From positions 1 through 40,675 of the forward strand of contig JAFQZS010000031.1 of the NCBI GenBank assembly GCA_017405765.1: a DNA stretch of 40,675 bases, written 5' to 3'. The notes beneath the pieces were generated by a model. The model was not told where the DNA came from, did no database searches, and worked only from the letters and a program-made list of their open reading frames with translations. The position numbers and the translations under genes were made by a program. This document shows, one piece after another, positions 23,457 to 30,770 of the stretch. Origin of the DNA: Clostridia bacterium. GTDB lineage: Bacteria > Bacillota > Clostridia > Oscillospirales > RGIG577. The stretch's first letter is position 1; each line of letters begins with the position of its first letter.

Positions 23457-24443
23457 TTAATCGCGCCGCTTTTTCACCGTCATTCCCGCCAAGGTCAGAA
23501 CTATGCCCAATATGGCGGCGACAATAAATATAACGGAGTTTATTTTTTCATTTAGCGCCGCGTCCATTGTCCAGTGTATCAGTTGATATCCCGAAAGCTC
23601 GTGCTCCGCTCTCATCATGACAGATGCGGCATGACCTGCGATCTTTTCCCACAGGGCAAAGACAAAAATGATAATACCCGCCCGGCCGAGGCTACCGAAT
23701 ATCCTTTTTGGCAGCCGAGTGACCGCAAAAATAAGCCATGCGAGTATCAAAAACAGCGTTCCCGCCGTCATACCCTCTTTAAATGCATATGCGTCGCCGC
23801 CTGCTACGGCCCAAAGCGTTAAATATAGCCATACACTGTCCCAAAGCAAGACGATAGTGCCCTTGATTGACGCCGTCAATTTGGGATAACTTATTTCTCG
23901 CACAACAAAAGGCAAGAAAGCAAGTGATATCCCGAAAACTGTGGGGACGGCGATTGCAAAAAAAGGCTCGCCGCCGAAAAACAGCGACACGCACAATTCT
24001 ATAAGTACCACGGACGCGGTGGACAGCGCGACCGTCTTTGAAAATCGATACTTACTGCTCATAAGAGGTACCGCCGACAACGCGGCGGCAAGGCACATTG
24101 AAGCCGCCAAAACCAGCACCGTTCCGATATCGGTACCGCCTGCTGCCGCCACTACGGCCGTTATGACAACGGGGATCAAAAGTATGACGGATATGAGCGC
24201 CCCCGCTGTCCACGCTTTGCCCCATTCTTTTTTTTGAAATCTAGAAAGTACGCCTTCTTTTTCAATAACAACGGTGTTTTCTATCAAGCTGTCGCATATC
24301 TTTGCTTTTATCTTCCCGCAGCTACTGCATTCTTTTAAATGCTCTTCTACAAACGCCTTGCTTTCGCTGCTGAGCACCCCATCTATATAGAGCGGCAGAA
24401 GATCTCGCACAATGGCGCACCTATTCCTTTCGTTTATGTTCAT
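23457..24443 (-). CDS. Zinc-finger anti-sigma factor, polytopic membrane protein
   Basis: 328 aa. The N-terminal ZAS-type domain has CAIVRDLLPLYIDGVLSSES and HLKECSSC (HxxxCxxC), the zinc site by which such proteins hold an ECF sigma factor. About eight hydrophobic segments follow (e.g. ALISVILLIPVVITAVV, VIFIVAAILGIVLTLAGM), far more than the single span of classical anti-sigma factors. It overlaps the sigma gene by 23 bases, implying coupled translation. ATG 24443 is preferred because AAAGGA lies 9 bases upstream; TTG 24452 and ATG 24449 are too close to it. The signal sensed is unknown. Confidence 0.8.
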   Translation of the reverse strand: MNINERNRCAIVRDLLPLYIDGVLSSESKAFVEEHLKECSSCGKIKAKICDSLIENTVVIEKEGVLSRFQKKEWGKAWTAGALISVILLIPVVITAVVAAAGGTDIGTVLVLAASMCLAAALSAVPLMSSKYRFSKTVALSTASVVLIELCVSLFFGGEPFFAIAVPTVFGISLAFLPFVVREISYPKLTASIKGTIVLLWDSVWLYLTLWAVAGGDAYAFKEGMTAGTLFLILAWLIFAVTRLPKRIFGSLGRAGIIIFVFALWEKIAGHAASVMMRAEHELSGYQLIHWTMDAALNEKINSVIFIVAAILGIVLTLAGMTVKKRRD

Positions 24444-24915
24444 CCTCATCAATCCTTTCTTTGATCATAAGCTTCGCGCGGTGATACGTTACCCTCGCCC
24501 AGACGTCGCTCTTTCCAAATATCCCGCCTATTTCGGCGTAGGACAGCTCGCCGAAAACACGAAGCCCGAAAACTTCCTTGTAGGGTTCCTTCAAATCATG
24601 TAATACAATATGTATTCTCAATGCAGTATCTTTTTTCTCCGCATCACCTGCAACGTCTGAAGAAGACATGATATCCTTTTCGGAGTACATGCTCCTTTTT
24701 GACCTTCGCCTGTATTCGTCTGCAGCAATGTTTTTCGCAATGGAGCACAGCCATGTAAATTCGCTCGCTTCCTTTCTGTATTTACTCTTATGTGAAAGCG
24801 CTTTGAAAAACGTCTGCTGTGTTATCTCCTCCGCGTCCGCTGCGTTTTTTACGAGCGTCATTGTATAGGAATAGACCTGCATATAATAGGTTTTGAAAAG
24901 CTTTTCAAAATCCGT
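24421..24915 (-). CDS. ECF RNA polymerase sigma factor, apparent ACG start
   Basis: About 164 aa. Region 2 reads FEKLFKTYYMQVYSYTMTLV, DAEEITQQTFFKAL and FTWLCSIAKNIAADEYRR; region 4 is LKEPYKEVFGLRVFGELSYAEIGGIFGKS. The first ATG in frame (24882) lies inside region 2.1, so it cannot be the natural start. GGGAGG (24924-24929) lies 8 bases before an ACG at 24913-24915 that begins the expected N-terminus (M)DFEKLFKTYY, so ACG is the likely start or a mutated ATG. An out-of-frame ATG at 24955 (MKTPENKEKGG...) would need a +1 shift at TTTTGA. An ECF-type promoter lies upstream, and the anti-sigma gene overlaps the 3' end. Confidence 0.8.
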   Translation of the reverse strand, partial: TDFEKLFKTYYMQVYSYTMTLVKNAADAEEITQQTFFKALSHKSKYRKEASEFTWLCSIAKNIAADEYRRRSKRSMYSEKDIMSSSDVAGDAEKKDTALRIHIVLHDLKEPYKEVFGLRVFGELSYAEIGGIFGKSDVWARVTYHRAKLMIKERIDEDEHKRKE

Positions 24916-24961
24916 CGGATTCGCCTCCCTTTTCTTTATTCTCCGGAGTTTTCATCAATTA

Positions 24962-24987
24962 GACGTGAAAGGATTGTTTTCGTTACA
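24962..24987 (-). promoter_or_regulatory. ECF-type autoregulatory promoter
   Basis: Minus-strand TGTAAC (24982-24987), a 16-base spacer and CGTC (24962-24965) match the ECF form TGWAAC-N16-CGWM. Its place directly before the sigma gene suggests autoregulation. Confidence 0.65.
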
Positions 24988-25009
24988 GTTAGTTTTTATT
25001 CTAAATGAA

Positions 25010-25043
25010 AAATGCGCCTCACTTTATTAGTGAAGCGCTTTTT
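25010..25043 (-). terminator. Terminator after the ZnuA-like gene
   Basis: GCGCcTCACT and AGTGAaGCGC form a stem with one mismatch and a 5-nt loop, flanked by A and T runs, eight bases past the stop. Confidence 0.75.
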
Positions 25044-25050
25044 AAGCAAT

Positions 25051-26028
25051 TTAAGACAGTGCCGATCTTATTACATTAAGATTATTCTCCATTGCCGAAA
25101 GATAAGTTATGCCGTTTTCTATATCCTCGCTCATTACCGACTGCATGGAATTTAAAGACATGATGCTTACATCGTCGCGCCCGCTTGACGCTATTATCGT
25201 TTCCGCAAGGCGCGTGTCGGCTCCGTCTATCGTAAGTACGACGTGTATATCAAGTTCACCCAGCTTATCCGAAAGGAACATCACCGTCTCAAAGGCGGCC
25301 TCCGTCTCGGCTGAGCATCCCGAAAAAGCCGCGTAATATTTCAGACCGTAATCGTCAACGAGATACCGAAACGGGAACCTGTCTCCGAAAAGCAGCGTGT
25401 CGTTTTCAGCGGTTTCTCTCATTTCTTCATATCGTTCGTCAAGAGCTTTCAACTCGGATATGTATGCGTCTGCATTTTCTTTGTAAACGTCTGCATATTC
25501 GGGTTCCTTCTCGGCTATCGCCCGCTCTATTGCCTCACAGCATACTATAGCGTTTTTAAGCGACAGCCATACATGCTCGTCGTACTCGGTCTCGTCTTCT
25601 TCACTTAAGTTTGACTGCATACCCTCTACCGTTTCTTCCTCTTTAAGCGACTCGCCCATCACGTCCATAAGGCTTAACACCGTCATATCCTTGTTTACGG
25701 CCTCCGAAAGAGCGTCCTTGGCCCATGCGTCTGACTCTCCGCCTACATATATGAAAATATCGCATGTGGATATTTCTATTATATCATCGGCCGAAGGCTG
25801 AAAGCTGTGCATATCAACTCCGTCGCAAAGCAAAAACTCAACTGACACATCTTCGGCGCGTTCGCCTAATATATTTATCACCCAGTCATATTCGGGAAAT
25901 ATTGTTGCGACTATCTTTAACTTCGCGTCAGACTCGCTTTTCTCGCCGTCATCCGAGCTGCAGCCGACAAACGCGGCGGCCATCATAAGTAACGCAATGA
26001 TGAGCGCCGTTATCCTTTTTGTTTTCAT
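25051..26028 (-). CDS. ZnuA-like metal-binding lipoprotein (ABC substrate-binding protein)
   Basis: 325 aa. The signal peptide ends in a lipobox (AAAFVGC), so it is anchored outside the membrane. The fold is cluster A-I (ZnuA/AdcA): KIVATIFPEYDWV, DMHSFQP and DEHVWLS place two of the usual histidine ligands, and GADTRLAETI the C-terminal part. The third histidine, normally before the YFxxxYGL segment, is absent: the sequence is GDRFPFRYLVDDYGL. Start ATG 26028 follows GGAGGAAAA; the upstream fur gene ends 29 bases before, so one transcript. No ABC permease or ATPase of this class is next to it, so it must share a transporter elsewhere or act as a chaperone or sensor. Confidence 0.8.
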   Translation of the reverse strand: MKTKRITALIIALLMMAAAFVGCSSDDGEKSESDAKLKIVATIFPEYDWVINILGERAEDVSVEFLLCDGVDMHSFQPSADDIIEISTCDIFIYVGGESDAWAKDALSEAVNKDMTVLSLMDVMGESLKEEETVEGMQSNLSEEDETEYDEHVWLSLKNAIVCCEAIERAIAEKEPEYADVYKENADAYISELKALDERYEEMRETAENDTLLFGDRFPFRYLVDDYGLKYYAAFSGCSAETEAAFETVMFLSDKLGELDIHVVLTIDGADTRLAETIIASSGRDDVSIMSLNSMQSVMSEDIENGITYLSAMENNLNVIRSALS

Positions 26029-26057
26029 TTTTCCTCCGACATTATATTTTTGGCGCA

Positions 26058-26468
26058 TCACTTACTGCGCGGCTCCTTATGGAGGCATTCTCCGCATGTT
26101 CCGTAAAGCACGGTCGCCGTTTTATCTATCGCAAAGCCTTCGTTTTTAGCGAGGTTATAGGCGAGCATATCGGCCTCTCCCGTATCCATGTGATATGTGC
26201 GCCCGCAGCTTTTGCAGTAAAGATGCAGACAGTCGCGGCAGGCCTCGTTGTCGGTATATTGAAAGAATATCTCTCTGCTGCCCGATTTCGTTATCTTTCG
26301 CACTTTTCCCTCTTCGGCAAGCTCGGCAAGGTTGCGGTATACGGCGCTCACGCTTATGTTCTCCTCCTTGAGCGACTCGGAAATCTCTCGCGCCGAAAGC
26401 TGCATATCGGCATGAGCGGAAAGAAAGGAAAGCAGTATTTTTCTCTGCCTCGTCATATATTTGTTCAA
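26058..26468 (-). CDS. Fur-family metal-responsive repressor (Zur/Fur-like)
   Basis: 136 aa. MTRQRKILLSFLSAHADMQLSAREI leads into the winged helix with SVSAVYRNLAELAEEGKVRK. The C-terminal half carries CRDCLHLYCKSCGRTYHM and CGEC, giving the CxxC pairs of the structural zinc site and histidines for the regulatory site. Which metal it senses cannot be told, but co-transcription with a ZnuA-like binding protein suggests zinc. The preferred start is TTG 26468, since GGGGGTG lies 6 bases upstream; ATG 26456 has no such site. A palindrome sits at its transcription start. Confidence 0.88.
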   Translation of the reverse strand: MNKYMTRQRKILLSFLSAHADMQLSAREISESLKEENISVSAVYRNLAELAEEGKVRKITKSGSREIFFQYTDNEACRDCLHLYCKSCGRTYHMDTGEADMLAYNLAKNEGFAIDKTATVLYGTCGECLHKEPRSK

Positions 26469-26482
26469 AATACGCACCCCCA

Positions 26483-26503
26483 ATTTGCGACTGCTTCGCA
26501 AAT
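26483..26503. promoter_or_regulatory. Palindrome at the fur-type promoter, candidate operator
   Basis: ATTTGCGA-ctgct-TCGCAAAT, a perfect 8+8 inverted repeat just downstream of the -10 box. The site and symmetry suit autorepression by the Fur-family protein, though the sequence is not the classical Fur or Zur box. Confidence 0.5.
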
Positions 26504-26504
26504 G

Positions 26505-26533
26505 AGTATACCATATACTGATTTCTTCGTCAA
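26505..26533 (-). promoter_or_regulatory. SigA-type promoter of the fur/znuA-like operon
   Basis: Minus-strand TTGACG (26528-26533), 17 bases, TATACT (26505-26510). Confidence 0.7.
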
Positions 26534-26551
26534 TATTTTTTATTTTTGATA

Positions 26552-26580
26552 TTGACAAATCAATTTTGCCTATGTATAAT
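26552..26580 (+). promoter_or_regulatory. Consensus SigA promoter of the leader-DUF2292-ABC operon
   Basis: TTGACA (26552-26557), 17 bases, TATAAT (26575-26580), back to back with the fur promoter. A dyad TTGAT-n8-ATCAA overlaps the -35 box and might be an operator. Confidence 0.85.
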
Positions 26581-26622
26581 ACCTACAAAACATATTAAAT
26601 TAATAAGTTATTGGAGGAAGCA

Positions 26623-26694
26623 ATGCAGCGATTTTTTATAGACCTTTTGAGAGAAAACTTCAGATACGGGCGAATGTGCCGATTCAGCAAATGA
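26623..26694 (+). CDS. 23-aa leader-type small ORF
   Basis: Starts with ATG 9 bases after TTGGAGG, a near-perfect ribosome-binding site, about 37 bases after the expected transcription start. It encodes a basic peptide, MQRFFIDLLRENF then RYGRMCRFSK, with one cysteine six residues from the end, and stops 32 bases before the next start. It is the first translated unit of the operon. A short Cys-containing peptide at the head of a probable sulfur operon suggests a leader or regulatory uORF; no hairpin between it and the next gene is evident, so the mechanism is open. Confidence 0.6.
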   Translation: MQRFFIDLLRENFRYGRMCRFSK

Positions 26695-26726
26695 CGAATG
26701 ACAAATGTGTTAAGGAGACCTTGTTT

Positions 26727-26891
26727 ATGAAAAAAGAAAACATAACAAAACAGGCCCTCACCGAAGACCAGATCGAAAGAATAAAGGAGCTGTCAAGAAA
26801 AATAAGGTTCGGCTCGCGCACCCTCTTTTTTCAGGACGGTATTTTAGTGCAAATTGATGTAAATGAAAAAATACGCGTGCGTACTGAATAA
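26727..26891 (+). CDS. DUF2292 (YezD-like) small protein
   Basis: 54 aa. LTEDQIERIKELSRKIRFGS, then TLFFQDGILVQIDVNEKIRV, is the DUF2292/YezD pattern: a helix followed by a short beta hairpin. Members often sit beside sulfur-assimilation or sulfonate-transport genes; the molecular role is unknown. ATG 26727 follows TTAAGGAGA by 8 bases, so the longer in-frame start is unlikely. It is followed by a strong hairpin terminator before the ABC transporter genes. Confidence 0.75.
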   Translation: MKKENITKQALTEDQIERIKELSRKIRFGSRTLFFQDGILVQIDVNEKIRVRTE

Positions 26892-26909
26892 AACTGACCG
26901 GACATACCG

Positions 26910-26949
26910 GAGGTTTTGCAAAAATGCGTTTTTGCAAAACCTCTTTTTT
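26910..26949 (+). terminator. Strong intra-operon terminator or attenuator
   Basis: A perfect 15-bp stem, GAGGTTTTGCAAAAA (26910-26924) with TTTTTGCAAAACCTC (26929-26943), a 4-nt loop and six T residues. It splits the DUF2292 gene from the downstream permease gene 45 bases before the latter's start. No second promoter is obvious between, so expression of the transporter probably depends on read-through. Confidence 0.85.
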
Positions 26950-26987
26950 ATGCCCTTTATTCTATAGAGGGAGGAAAATAAAAAACA

Positions 26988-27935
26988 ATGCAAAAAATCA
27001 AATCCTTTTTACCCGTGATTTTCTCGGCTATTGCCATGATTACTGCATTTGCATTACCCGATTCGCCGCTTCATCCCGAAGCACAGGCGCCTTTTCTTTC
27101 ATATGTTTTTGCCGCAGTGCTCCTATTAACGGCCGCTATGTTCTTCATAAGCCTGAAGAATACGCCGCTTACACGAAAATATACGAACAAAGCGCCGTTC
27201 TACTGCGGAGTACTCGCCTTTTTAACAGTTCTGAATATACTCACCGTAAAAACGGCCGCGCTTCCCGTGCTCTATTTCCCATCGCTGGATCGTGTTTTCG
27301 GCGTGCTCATCACCGACGCGGCTTTCATCGGGAAATGCCTTCTTTACTCGCTCAGGCTGCTTATCACGGGCTGGGTATGCGGCGCGGCGGCAGGTATCCT
27401 CACCGGTATCGCCATAGGCGTAAGCAAGCAGGCCCGCTACTGGGTATATCCGCTCGTCAGGGTGCTTGGTCCAATACCGTCAACGGCTTGGGTGCCGCTC
27501 GTGCTTGTGAGCTTTCCCACGGTAGTTTCCGCAAGCGCCTTCCTTATCGCTCTTGCCGTATGGTTCCCCACTACGGTGCTTACCTCCAGCGGTATAGGAA
27601 GCATTCAGAATTCATACTTTGAAGCGGCGGCAACACTCGGTGCGACGCCGACCTACACGATATTCAAGGTAGCTGTGCCGGCAGCGCTCCCGCATGTATT
27701 CATAGGGCTTTTCAACGGCACGACGGCTTCATTCATAACGCTTGTCACCGCCGAAATGCTCGGCGCAAAATACGGCATCGGCTGGTATATAAACTGGCAG
27801 AAGGAAATGATGTCATATGCCAACGTATACGCGGGTCTCATAGTAATGTCGATAACATGCTATCTTGTCATAACATTCCTCTTTAAGTTCCGCGACAAGG
27901 TACTCATATGGCAAAAGGGTGTGATCAAATGGTAG
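26988..27935 (+). CDS. ABC transporter permease (SsuC/TauC-like)
   Basis: 315 aa with about eight hydrophobic segments, two or three of them in an N-terminal extension before the core. The EAA loop EAAATLGATPTYTIFKVAVPAALP docks the ATPase. GPIPSTAWVPLVLV and FITLVTAEMLGAKYGIGWYI are typical of the sulfonate/nitrate/taurine (SsuC) permease group. Its end overlaps the ATPase start by a few bases. AGGGAGG lies before the ATG. Confidence 0.88.
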   Translation: MQKIKSFLPVIFSAIAMITAFALPDSPLHPEAQAPFLSYVFAAVLLLTAAMFFISLKNTPLTRKYTNKAPFYCGVLAFLTVLNILTVKTAALPVLYFPSLDRVFGVLITDAAFIGKCLLYSLRLLITGWVCGAAAGILTGIAIGVSKQARYWVYPLVRVLGPIPSTAWVPLVLVSFPTVVSASAFLIALAVWFPTTVLTSSGIGSIQNSYFEAAATLGATPTYTIFKVAVPAALPHVFIGLFNGTTASFITLVTAEMLGAKYGIGWYINWQKEMMSYANVYAGLIVMSITCYLVITFLFKFRDKVLIWQKGVIKW

Positions 27936-28708
27936 GCGGAATTGAAATAGCTCATGTGAATAAGGAATTTACAAATCCGCAGGGAGAGACCGTCCGTGCG
28001 CTGAATGACGTAAGCCTTAATATTGCTCCCGGCACATTCATATCGCTCATCGGCCCGTCGGGATGCGGAAAATCCACTCTGCTTAGGCTGATTTCGGGAC
28101 TCATTTCTCCCGATACAGGAAGCGTAAGGCTCGACGGCGAGGATATAACGGCTCCCGGCAGCGACCGCGGCTTTATGTTCCAGGAGCATACGCTTTTCCC
28201 GTGGCTGAATATTTACGACAATATCGCCTTCGGGCTTAAAGCGCGAAAAATATTCAAGGGCAGCGAAAAGCTGGTTGATGAGTTCATCTCCCTTGTAGGG
28301 CTTACAGGCTTTGAAAAGTACTATCCCCATCAGCTTTCAGGCGGAATGTGCCAAAGAGCATCTCTTGCTCGAGCGCTGGTCGGTCATCCGAAGGTGCTGC
28401 TTTTAGACGAGCCATTAGGCGCGCTTGACGCGTTCACCCGCATGAATATGCAGGACGAGATACTCAGGATACGCGCGGAACAGAACATGACCATGATAAT
28501 GGTCACCCACGACGTTGACGAGGCCATATATCTCTCGGACAAAATAGTCGTTATGACTCCGCGCCCCGGAAAGATAATAAGTGTCATAGACGTTGATCTT
28601 TCCCATCCGCGGGCACGCGGCGAAGAGGATTTTCTTTTGTACCACACAAAAATACTGAAGCTTTTAAATTATACGATATCGAAACCGGAACCGGATTATT
28701 ATCTATAA
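27929..28708 (+). CDS. ABC transporter ATPase (SsuB/TauB-like)
   Basis: 259 aa. Walker A GPSGCGKST, Q-loop in FMFQEHTLFPW, signature LSGGMCQRASLARAL, Walker B LLLDEPLGALD and the switch His in VTHDVDEA are all present. The family feeds SsuC-type permeases for sulfonates, nitrate or pyrimidine precursors. ATG 27929 is preferred because AAAAGGG lies upstream at usable spacing; ATG 27908 has no such site. Overlaps the permease stop, so translation is coupled. Confidence 0.9.
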   Translation: MVGGIEIAHVNKEFTNPQGETVRALNDVSLNIAPGTFISLIGPSGCGKSTLLRLISGLISPDTGSVRLDGEDITAPGSDRGFMFQEHTLFPWLNIYDNIAFGLKARKIFKGSEKLVDEFISLVGLTGFEKYYPHQLSGGMCQRASLARALVGHPKVLLLDEPLGALDAFTRMNMQDEILRIRAEQNMTMIMVTHDVDEAIYLSDKIVVMTPRPGKIISVIDVDLSHPRARGEEDFLLYHTKILKLLNYTISKPEPDYYL

Positions 28709-28731
28709 AAAACAAAAAAGGAGAAAATGAC

Positions 28732-29994
28732 ATGTTTAAAAAAATACTTATATTCGCTCTTTGCGCGCTGCTTATCATTTCATTTGCAGGATGCGCTTCC
28801 AACGGCAATAACGACAACGACACACAAAACGAACAGACGGCTGCCGATCAGGCGGCGAGCGGCGAGGACAACGGCGGGCTTTTTCACTTAAAAGTGGCCT
28901 ACTCTCCATCTCTTTGCCAGGCTCCGCTCCACATAGCCGTTGAAAAGGGCTTTTTCGAAGAAGAAGGCATAGACGCGGAGAATATTCAGGTCGAAGCTGC
29001 CCACGTTATGGAAGCCGTTGGCGCAGGTCAGGTGGACGTAGGCTTTGGTCTTATTGGAAAGTTCCTTCTGCCAATAGAGAACGGACTTAACATACGCTTT
29101 ACGGCGGGCATACATACGGGCTGCATAAAGATACTCTCTCTCCCCGACTCCGGCATTAACTCCATTGCCGATCTTCGCGGCAAAAAGATAGGCGTAACGG
29201 GTCTGGCAGGCGCTGAGACAATCGTTGCAAAGCGCGCACTCGCTAATGAAGGCATAAGCTTTGACGAACAGGCTCCCGAGGTGGAATTTCTCGTTTTCGC
29301 AAGCTCCGATATGGGACAGGCGCTTCAAAACGGTGCAGTTGACGTTATCGCTCTCGCCGATCCGAACGCATCGCAGTATGAGGACGAATACGGTCTTACC
29401 GTGCTTCTCGACACCGCCGCAAGCGAGGGATTTAGGGACGAATACTGCTGCGGAGCCTTCGTTACGGAAGCGCTGGCGACTGAGCATCCCGAAATCGCCG
29501 CCGCATATACCCGTGCCGTTTTAAAGGCAGCCGTTTGGGTAAACGAGCATCCTGAGGAAGCGGCGCAGATACAGATCGAAAAGAACTACGTTGCCGGCGA
29601 CGCCGAGTTCAACGCGAAGGTATTAAGAAGCTACAACTACATTCCCTCCGTTCAGGGCGGATACGACGCGATACAGCTCAGCGTGGCACAGCTTACCGAC
29701 ATAGGCATATTAAAGGAAGGTACCGTTGCAAAGGAATTTGCAGACAATGCTTACATTTTCTTTGACGACGTGCCCGACACATATGCGCCTGAAGAAATAG
29801 GACTTTCCGTTTCGGACAAAACTTCAGAGACTTCCCTTGAGATAAGCACCGTTTCATATTCCGAAGACGGCGTCGAATATGACGAGCTGTTCGGAGAGGA
29901 CTGCTGCTCCAAGAATCCCGCGGCAAACGACTGCTGCGAGTCCGCAAACGGTTACGGCGTATCCAAAACACGCGCAGACACACTTTATACCTGA
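28732..29994 (+). CDS. SsuA-like substrate-binding lipoprotein with Cys-rich tail
   Basis: 420 aa. The signal peptide ends at a lipobox (ISFAGC), so it is a lipoprotein at the outer face of the membrane. After a Asn/Asp/Gln-rich linker comes the type-2 periplasmic binding fold of the NMT1/SsuA group (VAYSPSLCQAPLHIAVEKGFFEEEG, LRGKKIGVTG, NGAVDVIALADP). Unusually, the C-terminus has an extension with two vicinal cysteine pairs, EDCCSKNPAANDCCESANG, and further Cys in SLCQAP, TGCIK and EYCCGAF. These could bind a thiol or soft metal. The ligand is unknown. AAAAGGAG upstream. Confidence 0.85.
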   Translation: MFKKILIFALCALLIISFAGCASNGNNDNDTQNEQTAADQAASGEDNGGLFHLKVAYSPSLCQAPLHIAVEKGFFEEEGIDAENIQVEAAHVMEAVGAGQVDVGFGLIGKFLLPIENGLNIRFTAGIHTGCIKILSLPDSGINSIADLRGKKIGVTGLAGAETIVAKRALANEGISFDEQAPEVEFLVFASSDMGQALQNGAVDVIALADPNASQYEDEYGLTVLLDTAASEGFRDEYCCGAFVTEALATEHPEIAAAYTRAVLKAAVWVNEHPEEAAQIQIEKNYVAGDAEFNAKVLRSYNYIPSVQGGYDAIQLSVAQLTDIGILKEGTVAKEFADNAYIFFDDVPDTYAPEEIGLSVSDKTSETSLEISTVSYSEDGVEYDELFGEDCCSKNPAANDCCESANGYGVSKTRADTLYT

Positions 29995-30017
29995 AAAAAT
30001 AAACGGAGGATATAACA

Positions 30018-30665
30018 ATGGCTGTAAGGACCGTTCATACATGCTCCGACTGCGGCGTACTCTCCTGCCGCAGTCGGAATGAAGAAAAATACCCCGCCTT
30101 CTGTCTTACGAAAAATGTTGACAGCAAGCTTTTAGCCGAGGCAGTGTCAATATATAAGGACGACGAGGAGCTTGGCCGCATAGCGCGCACCTCAGCCTGC
30201 ATTGAAGGTGAATTCTACGGCAAGCTTACCCGGGTGGAAGAGACCATAGAATTTATAAAGCGCATGGGTTATAAAAAGATAGGCATAGCCTCCTGCGTCG
30301 GTCTCATGAAGGAGACCGGGATATTCACAAAGATATTAAGACAGAATAAGATAAAATACTATACAGTCGGATGCAAGATAGGCGCTGTCGATAAGACAGA
30401 GATAGGCGTTCCGAACGAGAAAAAGCTTAACGGCGGCTGCGGGCACGAATCCATGTGCAACCCCATAATGCAGGCGAAAGCCCTCGCCGCAGAAAAGACC
30501 GATTTCAATATAGTCATCGGGCTGTGCGTCGGCCATGATACTCTGTTCTTAAAGCACAGCGAAGCGCCGACGACCGTTATGATCGTAAAGGACCGTGTTC
30601 TCGGACACAATCCCGTCGCCGCGCTCTATACGGCGGACGGCATGTATTCCAGATTCAAAAAATAG
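30018..30665 (+). CDS. DUF1847 Cys-rich protein
   Basis: 215 aa, no signal peptide. It starts TCSDCGVLSC and has further conserved cysteines in SACIEGEFYGK, IASCVGL, VGCKIGAV, GGCGHESMCNPI and GLCVGHDTLF, matching the DUF1847 family, thought to bind metal. Last gene of the ABC operon, 24 bases after the binding protein and preceded by GGAGGA. Its link with the Cys-tailed binding protein suggests a shared thiol-metal or sulfur substrate; no function is established. Confidence 0.8.
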   Translation: MAVRTVHTCSDCGVLSCRSRNEEKYPAFCLTKNVDSKLLAEAVSIYKDDEELGRIARTSACIEGEFYGKLTRVEETIEFIKRMGYKKIGIASCVGLMKETGIFTKILRQNKIKYYTVGCKIGAVDKTEIGVPNEKKLNGGCGHESMCNPIMQAKALAAEKTDFNIVIGLCVGHDTLFLKHSEAPTTVMIVKDRVLGHNPVAALYTADGMYSRFKK

Positions 30666-30698
30666 CCTTCATCTAATGCTTTCATTTTTCCATACCAA

Positions 30699-30754
30699 AG
30701 ACGCCGCATCGTTTTCTTTCGATGCGGCGTCTGTTTTCTTTCGATGCGGCGTCT
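30699..30754. terminator. Bidirectional terminator with duplicated 3' arm
   Basis: AGACGCCGCATCG (30699-30711) pairs perfectly with CGATGCGGCGTCT at 30720-30732 and equally with a second copy at 30742-30754; the copies are separated by gttttcttt. Serves the DUF1847 gene and the convergent ilvD. The duplicate arm makes two alternative folds possible. Confidence 0.85.
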
Positions 30755-30770
30755 TTACATTTTATATTTC

